DNA from: Clostridiaceae bacterium
Lineage (GTDB): Bacteria; Bacillota; Clostridia; Acetivibrionales; DUMB01
Reading direction: 5' to 3'
Length of the DNA stretch: 35,418 nucleotides
NCBI GenBank assembly: GCA_012840085.1
Contig: DUMB01000026.1
Location: forward strand, 1-35,418
Position numbers and translations under genes: made by a program
In this document: one piece after another, positions 24,853 through 35,296 of the stretch
How the letters are laid out: every line of letters begins with the position of its first letter
Position numbering within the stretch: position 1 is the stretch's first letter
The notes under the pieces: generated by a model
Databases searched by the model: none
What the model was told of the DNA's origin: nothing
Seen by the model: only the letters and a program-made list of their open reading frames with translations

Positions 24853-24879
24853 GCTCAGATGTACATTTAAACTGGAGCG

Positions 24880-25014
24880 TTATTCTTCGATGACTTCATC
24901 CCTGAATCCATAACCGTATCCGCCGGAGCAGAAGAACAGAAGCAGGAACAGGATTATGAACCAAAGAATTGTATCGTTGTTAAATATACCTCCAAAGAAT
25001 CCTTTGTTCGACAT
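24880..25014 (-). CDS. YjcZ-like mini membrane peptide (spore-type), sister copy
   Basis: This 44-residue peptide starts at ATG 25014 with AAGGAGC upstream. It reads MSNKGFFGGIFNNDTILWFI, then a membrane span of Leu, Ile and Phe, then CSGGYGYGFRDEVIEE. The Gly/Tyr-rich turn after the span matches the YjcZ-type tail. It is the same class as the 24504 gene. Both are likely expressed in the forespore or spore coat, which is inference from the family. Confidence 0.75.
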   Translation of the reverse strand: MSNKGFFGGIFNNDTILWFIILFLLLFFCSGGYGYGFRDEVIEE

Positions 25015-25229
25015 ACACACCAGCTCCTTCTATGCATTATTGATAACTTTAATCAGTCGCGCCGGAATTTGAACAGGAGAAATCGGTTGCCCCACGCCGG
25101 CACAACAGACTTTTTACATTTGTTATTATATTATTCAGTATTGTTGGATTGTGTTACAAAACGTAAGCAGCAGTTCCGGAACATATTTTTATAATTCCTG
25201 TAATTTTATTCAATTTATGAAAGCCTAAT

Positions 25230-27383
25230 TTATACAAGCCCCATAAGGCGCACTGCGTTTGCAATAATAAAGCATAGTATAATGCCTGTTAGTGTAGGCA
25301 CAATGAAGGATATAAGCGTCCATTTTATGCTCTGTGTTTCCTTGCGTATTGTCCATAGAGTTGTTCCGCATGGAAAATGCATGAGAGAAAACAGCATCAC
25401 GCAAACACCTGTAAGCCAGGTCCATCCGTTTGAAACAAGCAGATCACGAAGCGCCTGCAGGCTGTCAAGCTCAATCATTGTGCTGGATGACATATAGCTC
25501 ATTATTATTATGGGTATTACTATTTCATTCGCAGGAAGTCCCAGTATAAATGCCATGAGTATGTAACCGTCAAGTCCTATCAGTCGGGCAAAGGGGTCGA
25601 GAAAACCTGCGCAGTGGCTTAAAAGGCTTATATCATTTATCTGAATGTTTGCCATAAGCCATATTATTATACCTGCAGGTGCTGCAACAGAGACAGCACG
25701 GCCGAGCACAAAAAGTGTCCTGTCAATTATCGAGCGGATAATAATCCTTCCTATCTGTGGTTTCCTATATGGAGGAAGTTCAAGGGTAAAAGATGAAGGA
25801 ACACCTTTCAAAATGGTTTTGGATAGTATTCTTGAAACAGCAAATGTAGTTATTATGCCAATTAAAACTACAGCCGTTAATGTCAGAGTAGACAGCAGGG
25901 ATTGGTATGCGCCGTCTGCTATTACCCCTCCTATAAATATGGAGGATATGGTTATTAACAGTGGAAACCGTCCGTTACATGGGACAAAGTTATTGGTTAT
26001 TGTTGCGATAAGCCGTTCTCTTGGAGAATCAATTATGCGGCAACCTATTATTCCCGCGGCATTGCAGCCGAATCCCATGCACATGGTAAGAGCCTGCTTG
26101 CCGTGAGAACATGCTTTTTTGAAAAAATTATCCAGATTAAAAGCTACCCTGGGGAGATATCCCAAATCTTCAAGCAGGGTAAAAAGCGGGAAAAAAATAG
26201 CCATAGGAGGGAGCATGACAGATACTACCCATGCAAGAGTATGATACATCCCCATTACCAATACATCATGAAGCCATTTGGGAGCGCCTGCCCACATAAA
26301 AAAGGATGTCAGGCAATCTTCAATCCAAAACAGGAATTTGGCAATAAGTTCGGAAGGATAATTTGCTCCCGTAATTGTCAGCCAGAAAATAACTGCCAGT
26401 AGTCCAAGCATTATTGGAATTCCAAATACTTTTGAAGTAAGTATACGGTCTATTTTTCTGTCGGTAGCGTTATATTGTTTATTTTCAAAAATTACGCACC
26501 GTCTGCATATATCTTCTGCAAGGCGCACAATGGAAGTGACGATGCTGTCACGGAATTCTTCACGCTTTATACCGTTTTCTGAAAGATAATCCAGTGCTTG
26601 CCACAGCATTCTTTTAAGTTCATTGTCCTCCAGGAGATTGATGCATAGATGTTTTTCAATTGAATTAAGTATTGCCCTGTCACCATCCAGCAATTTTAGA
26701 GATACCCATCTGCTGTCCAAACGGCCGTTAATTATTTTGTGTACCAAAGGCTGAATCATTTCTATGGCATTTTCTATATGCTCATCATATGTAACTTTTA
26801 ACGGGTTTACTTCCAAAGTACCTGTAGATATTTTATAAGCAGTGTCCATTAAATCATTGAGACCCTGGTTGCTGCGGGCATTAGTCGGTATAACAGGAAT
26901 GCCCAGGGATCGGGAAAGCTCTTTCAAATTGATTTTTATTTTTTTCCTTTTTGCCTCATCCATTAAGTTGAGGCACACAACAACATTCCTTGTTATTTCA
27001 AGAGTCTGAAAGACAAGGTTAAGATTTCTTTCCAGGCATGTAGCATCAGTAACAACTATTGTTGTATCCGGGTTTCCAAAGCATACGAAATCTCTCGCTA
27101 TTTCTTCCTCTACTGAATTTGCCATCAGAGAATATGTTCCCGGTAAATCAATCAATATGAATGTTTTGTCATTGTAATTGTATCTTCCCTGTGCATTAGT
27201 TACAGTTTTTCCAGGCCAGTTTCCTGTATGTTGTTTCAGACCTGTAAGACTATTGAAGACAGTACTTTTGCCAACGTTTGGATTTCCAGCCAGGGCAATG
27301 ACAAGTTCATCAGGCGTACTTTTTTTTATTGTAAAGTTGTCATTTAAAACAGATGTTCCTGTGGATTGGACCGTAAGCCCCAT
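25230..27383 (-). CDS. feoB: Ferrous iron transport protein B
   Basis: FeoB imports Fe(II) across the cell membrane, driven or gated by GTP. The 717 residues have an N-terminal G domain (G1 Gly33-Ser40 in GNPNVGKST, G3 DLPG from Asp79, G4 NLMD Asn139-Asp142), a helical GDI-like domain (about 190-290), and a membrane core with gate motifs CMGFGCNAAGI and the final FSLMHFPCGTTL. ATG 27383 has AAGGGG upstream. feoA lies upstream in the same direction but a 207-base gap holding a palindromic element separates them, unusual for this normally tight pair. Confidence 0.95.
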   Translation of the reverse strand: MGLTVQSTGTSVLNDNFTIKKSTPDELVIALAGNPNVGKSTVFNSLTGLKQHTGNWPGKTVTNAQGRYNYNDKTFILIDLPGTYSLMANSVEEEIARDFVCFGNPDTTIVVTDATCLERNLNLVFQTLEITRNVVVCLNLMDEAKRKKIKINLKELSRSLGIPVIPTNARSNQGLNDLMDTAYKISTGTLEVNPLKVTYDEHIENAIEMIQPLVHKIINGRLDSRWVSLKLLDGDRAILNSIEKHLCINLLEDNELKRMLWQALDYLSENGIKREEFRDSIVTSIVRLAEDICRRCVIFENKQYNATDRKIDRILTSKVFGIPIMLGLLAVIFWLTITGANYPSELIAKFLFWIEDCLTSFFMWAGAPKWLHDVLVMGMYHTLAWVVSVMLPPMAIFFPLFTLLEDLGYLPRVAFNLDNFFKKACSHGKQALTMCMGFGCNAAGIIGCRIIDSPRERLIATITNNFVPCNGRFPLLITISSIFIGGVIADGAYQSLLSTLTLTAVVLIGIITTFAVSRILSKTILKGVPSSFTLELPPYRKPQIGRIIIRSIIDRTLFVLGRAVSVAAPAGIIIWLMANIQINDISLLSHCAGFLDPFARLIGLDGYILMAFILGLPANEIVIPIIIMSYMSSSTMIELDSLQALRDLLVSNGWTWLTGVCVMLFSLMHFPCGTTLWTIRKETQSIKWTLISFIVPTLTGIILCFIIANAVRLMGLV

Positions 27384-27446
27384 GACGAAATATACACCCC
27401 TTTAATTAACGCAATTTATTTCAGCACGTGGCAGACCAGCTGCCAT

Positions 27447-27564
27447 CGCTTCGCTTTCATTTGATGCTTATGTTGCAACCTTGCGGGATTTGCTCCCCGA
27501 GACTGTGACATGGCCCAGAAGCTGCAACGCGTCAGTTAATATGAAAGCGAAGCGTATAACTGCC
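27447..27564. repeat. Palindromic intergenic element, copy B (between feoA and feoB)
   Basis: CGCTTCGCTTTCAT (27447-27460) pairs perfectly with ATGAAAGCGAAGCG (27541-27554). Inside, GTTGCA (27472-27477) pairs with TGCAAC, and CGGGATTTGCTCCCCG forms a hairpin. It shares GACATGGC and CAGTTAATATGAA with copy A while its outer arms differ, yet still pair. Confidence 0.65.
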
Positions 27565-27589
27565 TGTTTACGCAGCAAGCAAAGGCAGA

Positions 27590-27832
27590 TCATACCTGGC
27601 TTGATTCAACAAGTATTTTACTGGCTTCCTCCGAGCGCAACGCAATTACCGTACCTCGTATATGATATGCTGTCGGGTCGCCGGATGGACTCTTTTGAAG
27701 AGCTTCAATAACAGTGTTGGATATTAACCCGAGATCGAGCAGCCTTCTTCTTATATTTCCATCACACACCAGTTTCTTTACTCTTGCAGATTTTCCCAAT
27801 GGAAGAAGGTTTAGCGGTATTACGTTCTCCAT
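27590..27832 (-). CDS. feoA: Ferrous iron transport protein A
   Basis: This SH3-like domain protein of 80 residues works with FeoB at the membrane. It reads MENVIPLNLLPLGKSARVKK, then RRRLLDLGLISNTVIEALQK and a C-terminal strand with ALRSEEASKILVE, the usual FeoA layout. ATG 27832 is preferred to 27847 because GGAGG (about 27840-27844) is placed for it. A DtxR-family regulator is divergent from it. Confidence 0.9.
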   Translation of the reverse strand: MENVIPLNLLPLGKSARVKKLVCDGNIRRRLLDLGLISNTVIEALQKSPSGDPTAYHIRGTVIALRSEEASKILVESSQV

Positions 27833-27884
27833 AATGATGACCTCCATGGATTTATGTCAATATATTATTTATTCACTTTCAGCG

Positions 27885-27905
27885 GTGTGAAAAATTTTTT
27901 CTCAC
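27885..27905. promoter_or_regulatory. Inverted repeat between feoA and the DtxR-type gene
   Basis: GTGTGAAAAA and TTTTTCTCAC flank one central T, a 10-1-10 dyad with a single mismatched pair. It lies about 50 bases before the feoA start in the divergent intergenic region, a fitting place for a metal-responsive operator. It is not a textbook DtxR or MntR box, so the binding factor is unknown. Confidence 0.4.
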
Positions 27906-28039
27906 GACTAATATATGTTAAATAAAATACAGGTGTTACGAATATAATTAAATAAATAGAAATATTTTTATAGGAAACGAATAATTTTATAGGAAGTGTC
28001 TGCAATAGTAAGATAAATTTCTTAAGGGTTGTGATCTGG

Positions 28040-28534
28040 ATGGAAAATAACAATGAATTCTATACGGTTCGTGGATACCAGCTTTTAAAAAAGAATAAGA
28101 AGATGTTAACTTCCTCCATGGAAGACTACCTTGAAATGATTTACAGAAACAGCCTTGAGGAAGGGTATATGAGAATAAGTACGCTTTCGGAGCTTCTTAA
28201 TGTAAGGCCTTCTTCAGCAACAAAAATGGTTCAGAGACTGGCGGCAATAGGACTTGTGGATTACAAAAGATACGGAATAATATTTCTCACTGAGAGCGGA
28301 AAGGAGATAGGAAAATTCCTTTTGAATAGACATAATATTGTTGAAAAATTTTTAAAAACTATCGGCATAGCTGAAAATCTATTGAAAGAAACAGAATTGA
28401 TTGAGCACAATGTTAGTGTTAATACACTTCAAAATATCTACCTTCTTAATAAATTCTTTGATGCCAATCCGGATATTATCTCTAAATTTGAAGATTTTAA
28501 AGAAAAGTCAAATATTGAGAACATGTTTGATTGA
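28040..28534 (+). CDS. DtxR/MntR-family metal-dependent regulator
   Basis: This 164-residue protein has a winged helix (about residues 25-85; ISTLSELLNVRPSSATKMVQ is the HTH) and a dimerisation/metal-binding helix pair (RHNIVEKFL and EHNVSVNTL carry metal ligands). No SH3 domain is present, as in MntR-type members. It is divergent from feoAB across about 200 bases and is followed by a ZIP transporter, so control of feoAB by iron or manganese is likely. ATG 28040 is chosen because AAGGG is 11 bases upstream; GTG 28031 has almost no spacing. Confidence 0.85.
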   Translation: MENNNEFYTVRGYQLLKKNKKMLTSSMEDYLEMIYRNSLEEGYMRISTLSELLNVRPSSATKMVQRLAAIGLVDYKRYGIIFLTESGKEIGKFLLNRHNIVEKFLKTIGIAENLLKETELIEHNVSVNTLQNIYLLNKFFDANPDIISKFEDFKEKSNIENMFD

Positions 28535-28585
28535 CAAGAACAGCATAATAAATATATAGATTTGCATTTTTATCTTTGGCGTTTC

Positions 28586-28614
28586 TTGACATAGGAAAAG
28601 TACAGGCCTATAAT
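28586..28614 (+). promoter_or_regulatory. Consensus sigma-A promoter of the ZIP gene
   Basis: TTGACA (28586-28591) and TATAAT (28609-28614) are spaced by exactly 17 bases, a perfect consensus. A Fur-type box follows seven bases later. Confidence 0.85.
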
Positions 28615-28654
28615 GGTAAATGATAATAATTATCAATTTCTATAGTACCATTAT
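28610..28654 (+). promoter_or_regulatory. Nested dyad: 9-bp inverted repeat around the Fur box
   Basis: ATAATGGTA (28610-28618) overlaps the -10 and pairs with TACCATTAT (28646-28654) just before the ribosome site. The arms enclose the Fur-type box, so the transcript leader could fold. Confidence 0.5.
28621..28635 (+). promoter_or_regulatory. Perfect 7-1-7 Fur/PerR/Zur box
   Basis: TGATAATAATTATCA equals the TGATAATnATTATCA consensus of the Gram-positive Fur family. It sits over the expected transcription start, so metal-loaded repressor would block the ZIP promoter. Fur, Zur and PerR share this core; which one acts here is open. Confidence 0.8.
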
Positions 28655-28669
28655 GGAGGTCATCTGCTA

Positions 28670-29476
28670 TTGGATACAAAAAGTGTTTTATTTGCATTTG
28701 GACTAACATTGTTAGCAGGAATATCTACAGGAATAGGAGGGATGCTTACCCTATTCTGGAAGAATACAAAAACTAAATTTTTATCCGTAATATTGGGTTT
28801 TTCTGCAGGAGTTATGATTTATGTATCTTTCGTAGAGATTTTTGCAGAAGCAAAAAGATATCTTGTCGACGAACTGGGTGATGTAAAAGGCTCGTGGGTA
28901 ACAACTGCAGCATTTTTCGGGGGAGTATTTCTGATTGCAATAATTGACAAACTGATACCTTCCAAGGATAACCCTCATGAATATCATAGACCGGGCCAAA
29001 AAGATGAATGTAATCCGAGTAAAAAGAAACTTTTGAGGACAGCATTGTTTACAGCCCTTGCGATTACTATACATAATTTTCCGGAAGGAATTGCATCTTT
29101 TACCTCAGCACTCAGTGACACTTCTTTGGGTGTGGCTATTGCTTTTGCCATTGCGATACATAATATACCGGAGGGAATATCAGTTGCAATTCCGGTTTAC
29201 TGTGCTACAGGAAATAAGAAAAAGGCTATAGGTTTATCCCTTCTCTCAGGTCTTTCAGAGCCTTTTGGAGCATTTATAGGATATCTTATTTTAATGCCGT
29301 TTTTAAATGATATGATTTTTGGAATACTTTTTGCGGCTGTTGCCGGAATAATGGTATTTATATCCCTGGATGAACTGCTTCCTACCGCAAGGGAATACGG
29401 CGAACACCATCTTTCGATTTTCGGCCTTGTATTAGGCATGATGGTAATGGCGCTAAGCTTGTTGCTCATCATATAA
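28670..29476 (+). CDS. ZIP-family divalent metal transporter, ZupT-like
   Basis: This 268-residue importer has eight predicted membrane spans. The metal path motifs are [12 protein letters not shown] and [12 protein letters not shown] in spans 4 and 5 (HNxPEG). A His-containing loop ([11 protein letters not shown]) lies between spans 3 and 4. It moves Zn(II), and in relatives Fe(II) or Mn(II), into the cytoplasm. TTG 28670 is the start, nine bases after GGAGGT (28655-28660). Promoter and Fur-type box directly upstream indicate repression when metal is plentiful. Confidence 0.9.
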   Translation: MDTKSVLFAFGLTLLAGISTGIGGMLTLFWKNTKTKFLSVILGFSAGVMIYVSFVEIFAEAKRYLVDELGDVKGSWVTTAAFFGGVFLIAIIDKLIPSKDNPHEYHRPGQKDECNPSKKKLLRTALFTALAITIHNFPEGIASFTSALSDTSLGVAIAFAIAIHNIPEGISVAIPVYCATGNKKKAIGLSLLSGLSEPFGAFIGYLILMPFLNDMIFGILFAAVAGIMVFISLDELLPTAREYGEHHLSIFGLVLGMMVMALSLLLII

Positions 29477-29866
29477 TGAGATTTAAATAATAGCATTGTT
29501 TTAAATAACAACATTATTTTTACTAACATTATTTTTTATACTAAGTTTTTTATACTGACATTATTTAGGGAGATGTAAATAATAGAATTTATATTTAAAT
29601 TATTTTAAATTAATAAAATTTTTAAAATGAAATTTATATAACGAAATTCAAAAAGTCTGGAATATGCAAAAATTATAGAATTGCAAAAATTATAGAATAT
29701 TCGTGAAAATGGCTTATACTTTTATTATAGTTTCTCATACTTGTATTATATTTTAGTTTTTTTAAACCTTTTAAAGTAGTATTATAGTTTTTGTATTTTA
29801 TTATAATAATGTATTATTGTTTTTGTAAATGAAATAAGAAAAGTTGCATGAATGGGGAAGTTGCAA
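29477..29866. other. Very AT-rich gap with a 17-bp direct repeat
   Basis: TGCAAAAATTATAGAAT occurs twice in tandem (29665-29681 and 29682-29698). AACATTATTTTT- and TATACT-like motifs recur near 29500-29570. No credible gene. Confidence 0.5.
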
Positions 29867-30736
29867 ATGACAAAAATAGAGAAATCATTGGTGGCAGAAA
29901 TTGACGGGAGATACTATATAATAGATGAAAAAACAGAGAAGACAGAAGATTTTAATATTCTGTCCATGAATATTATTAATCCTGTTTATGAGGTTATCAG
30001 GATTATTAACGGTATTCCTCTCTTTATGGAGGACCATTACCAGCGCCTTATAAATTCATCCATGGCTTTAGGAATTCAACTTGAATATACACAGGAATAT
30101 ATACTCCGGCAGATTGACAGTCTCTTAAAGCTTAATGAAAAAAACAACTGCAATGTGAAGATTATTATTTATTCCACAGAATCAGCCCGGGATGATTCTG
30201 CGCAGAGATTTGTCTGCTATATAAGCAAGAGCTATTATCCTGACATTGAAACGGTAAGAAAAGGAGTCCCTGTCTCTTTAATAAAACTGGAGAGAGAAAA
30301 ACCTAATGTCAAGATATTAAATGATCAGTACAGGCAGAAAGTAAGCAGTAAAATTGAAGAAGACGGGGTTTTTGAAGTGCTTCTTGTCAATAGTGATGGA
30401 AAAATAACAGAAGGCAGCAAATCCAACGTGTTTTTTGTCAAAGGGGAAAAGGTTTTCACAGCTCCGGACTCCTATGTGCTTAAAGGAATAACGAGAAAGT
30501 ATATTCTTGATTCGTGCAGGTCAGCAGGTGTAGAAGTAATTGAAGAACTTGTAGATGTAAATTCCCTGGAGAATTTTGACGGAGTGTTTCTTTCGGGTAC
30601 GTCAATAAAAGTACTGCCTGTTTCAAGAATAGACAATATGATATTCAAGTCAGGTACATGTCCTACTATTGTCGCGATACGGGATGAGTTTGACAGGTTG
30701 CTTGAAAAATACATTCAGGAACATCGCCAAAAATAA
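29867..30736 (+). CDS. Class IV PLP-dependent aminotransferase
   Basis: This protein of the branched-chain aminotransferase/ADC lyase/D-amino-acid aminotransferase fold has 289 residues. PVYEVIRIINGIPLFMEDHY at the N-terminus, Lys149 in NVKILND (the PLP Schiff-base lysine of the (I/V)K..N pattern), and ITEGSKSNVFFV (cofactor Glu and Ser-Asn) are visible. These enzymes are similar at this level: IlvE, Dat and PabC cannot be told apart by eye. ATG 29867 is preferred because GGGGAAG lies six bases before it; ATG 29852 is the alternative. Confidence 0.85.
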   Translation: MTKIEKSLVAEIDGRYYIIDEKTEKTEDFNILSMNIINPVYEVIRIINGIPLFMEDHYQRLINSSMALGIQLEYTQEYILRQIDSLLKLNEKNNCNVKIIIYSTESARDDSAQRFVCYISKSYYPDIETVRKGVPVSLIKLEREKPNVKILNDQYRQKVSSKIEEDGVFEVLLVNSDGKITEGSKSNVFFVKGEKVFTAPDSYVLKGITRKYILDSCRSAGVEVIEELVDVNSLENFDGVFLSGTSIKVLPVSRIDNMIFKSGTCPTIVAIRDEFDRLLEKYIQEHRQK

Positions 30737-30766
30737 TAAAAAACGTACGCAAGTACGTTTTTATTA
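30737..30766. terminator. Bidirectional terminator between the aminotransferase and rpsT
   Basis: ACGTAC (30743-30748) and GTACGT (30753-30758) pair around GCAA and extend into flanking A4/T4, with AAAAAA before and TTTTTATTAT after. It can serve both converging genes. Confidence 0.85.
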
Positions 30767-30786
30767 TCTTTATTATAAAAGCTGAT

Positions 30787-31050
30787 TTATTTGCTTGCAG
30801 CATTCAATGCCTTTGCCAATCTTGACTTCCTTCTCGCAGCGGTGTTCTTATGGATAAGTTTCTTTGCTGCTGCTTTATCCAATAATTTAGCTGCATAAGC
30901 CAAACTTTCGGCAGCAGAAGCATCTTTGTTATTAATAGCTTCTTTGCACTTCTTCACTGCTGTCTTTAATGCTGACTTTCTTGCTACATTTTTAAGAGTT
31001 TTGGCTTTAGCAACCTTTACCCTTTTTATTGCGGATTTAATATTAGCCAA
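30787..31050 (-). CDS. rpsT: Ribosomal protein S20
   Basis: S20 binds 16S rRNA early in 30S subunit assembly. The 87-residue product reads (M)ANIKSAIKRVKVAKAKTLKN, with the long Lys-rich helices and the tail HKNTAARRKSRLAKALNA of the family. The start is TTG 31050: AGGAGG sits eight bases before it, and the family begins exactly (M)ANIKSA. The upstream GTG at 31059 would add KSL and overlaps the ribosome site. UUG is also used by E. coli rpsT, where it takes part in autogenous control. Confidence 0.96.
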   Translation of the reverse strand: MANIKSAIKRVKVAKAKTLKNVARKSALKTAVKKCKEAINNKDASAAESLAYAAKLLDKAAAKKLIHKNTAARRKSRLAKALNAASK

Positions 31051-31268
31051 ACTTTTCACCTCCTGCGATCTATATATGTAAAAATATAAAGTATTTTGTT
31101 ACATGCTCACGGCACTTGATTAACATCGAATATTTTACCATGAACGTTTTTAAAATGCAAGGATTTTTAAAGATGAGTGTACAAGTATTTAATACAGAAT
31201 TGGTGGAAAAATAGTAAAGTGAAAAATTTGTTGTATTTGCGAAGAAAAAGGCAGAAAGGAATGGTTTA

Positions 31269-32270
31269 ATGTTATCAGTCAAAAGTGTCAGGACAGACTT
31301 AACACTGGAAGCTCATGAATTATTAAAGGAACAGTACCTGAGGGAAGAACAGGGAATGCGTGAACCGCCAGGTGTGGAGGTTGAAACCCTGGGTGACGAT
31401 GACATACGAATTACCAGGGTAAGAGTTACATCACCTACAGGTGAAGCTTCAATCGGTAAACCCATGGGTAACTATATAACCATTGAAGTTCCGGGTTTGC
31501 GTGATAATGACCAGGTGCTATACGAAAATACCTGTAAAGCTCTTGCCAAAGAACTGACCAACATTTTGGACCTTAACGAAAAATCCACTATATTGATAGT
31601 TGGTCTTGGAAACTGGAATGTTACGCCTGATGCCCTTGGGCCTAAAGTTGTATCCAGTGTTATGGTTACAAGACATTTGCTTGAATATGTGCCTGAACAG
31701 GTGGATAAAGGAGTTCGTCCTGTATGCGCAGTTGCCCCGGGTGTTTTAGGCATTACGGGAATAGAAACCGGAGAGATAATCAAAGGTATTGTTGATAAAA
31801 TAAAACCTGACGTTATTATTGCAGTGGATGCGCTTGCTTCAAGGAAAATGGACCGTGTCAACACTACCATACAGATTGCGGATACAGGTATATCGCCGGG
31901 ATCAGGAGTAGGAAACAAGAGAATGGAGCTTTCGAAGGAAACACTTGGAATTCCGGTAATTGCCATAGGAGTTCCTACCGTGGTGGATGCTGCTACCATG
32001 GCAAATGATACCATCGATCTGGTGCTGGATTCCATGATCAAACAGGCTCCCCAGGGAAGTGATTTCTATAACATGCTTAAGAGCATAGACAGGGAAGAAA
32101 AGTATCAATTAATAAGGGAAGTACTTGACCCTTATATTGGAAATCTTATTGTCACTCCTAAAGAAGTGGATGAGGCAGTGGAAAAAATATCGAAAGTTAT
32201 TGCTAACGGCTTAAATATAGCGCTGCATCAGGGAATTACATTGCAGGATGTCAATAGATATGTTCACTGA
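31269..32270 (+). CDS. gpr: Germination protease
   Basis: Gpr degrades small acid-soluble spore proteins at germination. The 333 residues open with VRTDLTLEAHELL, the region where the zymogen is processed, and carry IVGLGNWNVTPDALGP, VCAVAPGVLGITGIETGEI, VDALASRKMDRVNTTIQIAD and SGVGNKRMEL, all hallmark Gpr blocks. The acidic residues of the atypical aspartic site lie in these (such as TPDALGP and VDALAS). The gene is divergent from rpsT and marks a spore former. AAAGGA lies about ten bases before ATG 31269. Confidence 0.96.
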   Translation: MLSVKSVRTDLTLEAHELLKEQYLREEQGMREPPGVEVETLGDDDIRITRVRVTSPTGEASIGKPMGNYITIEVPGLRDNDQVLYENTCKALAKELTNILDLNEKSTILIVGLGNWNVTPDALGPKVVSSVMVTRHLLEYVPEQVDKGVRPVCAVAPGVLGITGIETGEIIKGIVDKIKPDVIIAVDALASRKMDRVNTTIQIADTGISPGSGVGNKRMELSKETLGIPVIAIGVPTVVDAATMANDTIDLVLDSMIKQAPQGSDFYNMLKSIDREEKYQLIREVLDPYIGNLIVTPKEVDEAVEKISKVIANGLNIALHQGITLQDVNRYVH

Positions 32271-32280
32271 AGCAAAAGAG

Positions 32281-32307
32281 GAAAGGGAAAACCCTTTCTT
32301 TTTTTTT
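32281..32307 (+). terminator. Rho-independent terminator of gpr
   Basis: GAAAGGG (32281-32287) pairs with CCCTTTC (32292-32298) around AAAA, then nine T bases. Confidence 0.9.
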
Positions 32308-32330
32308 GCCGTGTATGTATAATTTTGATT

Positions 32331-32383
32331 AGCGGTTTATAACTGTAATTAACAGTTTATAATTATGTTTAACAGTTTATGAC
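32331..32383 (+). repeat. 20-bp direct repeat, about 2.6 copies
   Basis: Units AGCGGTTTATAACTGTAATT, AACAGTTTATAATTATGTTT and AACAGTTTATGAC follow head to tail before the M50-type gene. The sequence drifts among units. Confidence 0.5.
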
Positions 32384-32455
32384 TTCGCAGGAGAGCAGCT
32401 AACCGCATGCAGCTTCCTGGGAGTGAGCATCATTAATAACACAATGGGGGTCGGA

Positions 32456-33151
32456 ATGAAAAGACTGGGCAGATATTTGCTAATACTGGTTATAGTTATG
32501 ATCTTGTGGAACACGGAAATTATAAAACCCTTAAAATTGTTTACCGTATTTCTTCATGAGCTTGGACATGCTTTTATGGCTTTTGTGTTTGGCTTTGGAA
32601 TACAGGGATTAAATATTAATTTAAATGAAGGCGGATATACAATAGTTCAGAGCAAGGGATGGTTTTCATCTTTTATGATGCTAAATGCCGGATATCTGGG
32701 AAGTGTATTGTTCGCGGTATTAATTCTCTGGCTTAGAAGAACTGCCTTCAGAAAATACATACTGGGAACGGCAGCTATTATTATGCTGGTTATAGCCGTA
32801 AAATACTCAGGGATTTCTTTTACGCTTTTGTATTCAGTTATTTTTGCAATTGCAGTTATTTTAGTATATATGGTGCGCAATGAGAATATTTACGATTGGG
32901 TTGTTGACATTTTGGGCGTTTCAAGCGTTGCATATGCAATTTATGACACGTTTGTGGATACAATTTTGTTGCAGTTGAACGTGTATTTGGGGCTTTTTGG
33001 CGGATGGAGCACGAAACAGCCCGCTACAGATGCGGCAAGACTTGCACAGCTTACACACATTCCTGCAATTGTGTGGGGAATAATATGGCTTGCAATTTCA
33101 ATATTTGCTGTCAATGCCGTGCTTCTTAAGGAAAAACCGAGGAGAAGATAG
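32456..33151 (+). CDS. M50-type (M50B-like) membrane zinc metallopeptidase homologue
   Basis: This 231-residue membrane protein has about six spans. FLHELGHAFMAFVFG gives the HExxH zinc motif (His34, Glu35, His38) at the end of the first span, as in the M50B-like branch. NLNEGGYTIVQSKGW and NAGYLGSVLFAVLI follow, typical of this branch. A distal Asp ligand is less clear, so catalysis is likely but unproven. ATG 32456 has GGGGGT just upstream; GTG 32423 is the longer alternative. It lies 60 bases before ligA in the same direction. Confidence 0.78.
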   Translation: MKRLGRYLLILVIVMILWNTEIIKPLKLFTVFLHELGHAFMAFVFGFGIQGLNINLNEGGYTIVQSKGWFSSFMMLNAGYLGSVLFAVLILWLRRTAFRKYILGTAAIIMLVIAVKYSGISFTLLYSVIFAIAVILVYMVRNENIYDWVVDILGVSSVAYAIYDTFVDTILLQLNVYLGLFGGWSTKQPATDAARLAQLTHIPAIVWGIIWLAISIFAVNAVLLKEKPRRR

Positions 33152-33199
33152 GTTAAATTAACTCAATTTTCTGATATAAATATTGAAACTGGTTAATGA

Positions 33200-35224
<2,025 letters not shown>

Positions 35225-35249
35225 AAGCTAAAAATGATTGAGCGGCAGC

Positions 35250-35296
35250 ACAAATAAACAAGCACTGGCTTTTTACGGCTAGTGCTTGTTATTTGT
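35250..35296 (+). terminator. Terminator-like hairpin after ligA
   Basis: AACAAGCACTGGC pairs with GCTAGTGCTTGTT around a short loop, extended by ACAAAT and ATTTGT. The group II intron begins directly after it. Confidence 0.8.

Noticed and set aside
27481..27711. 76-codon plus-strand frame across the feoA region
   Set aside because: Antisense to feoA and palindromic element B, with no ribosome site.
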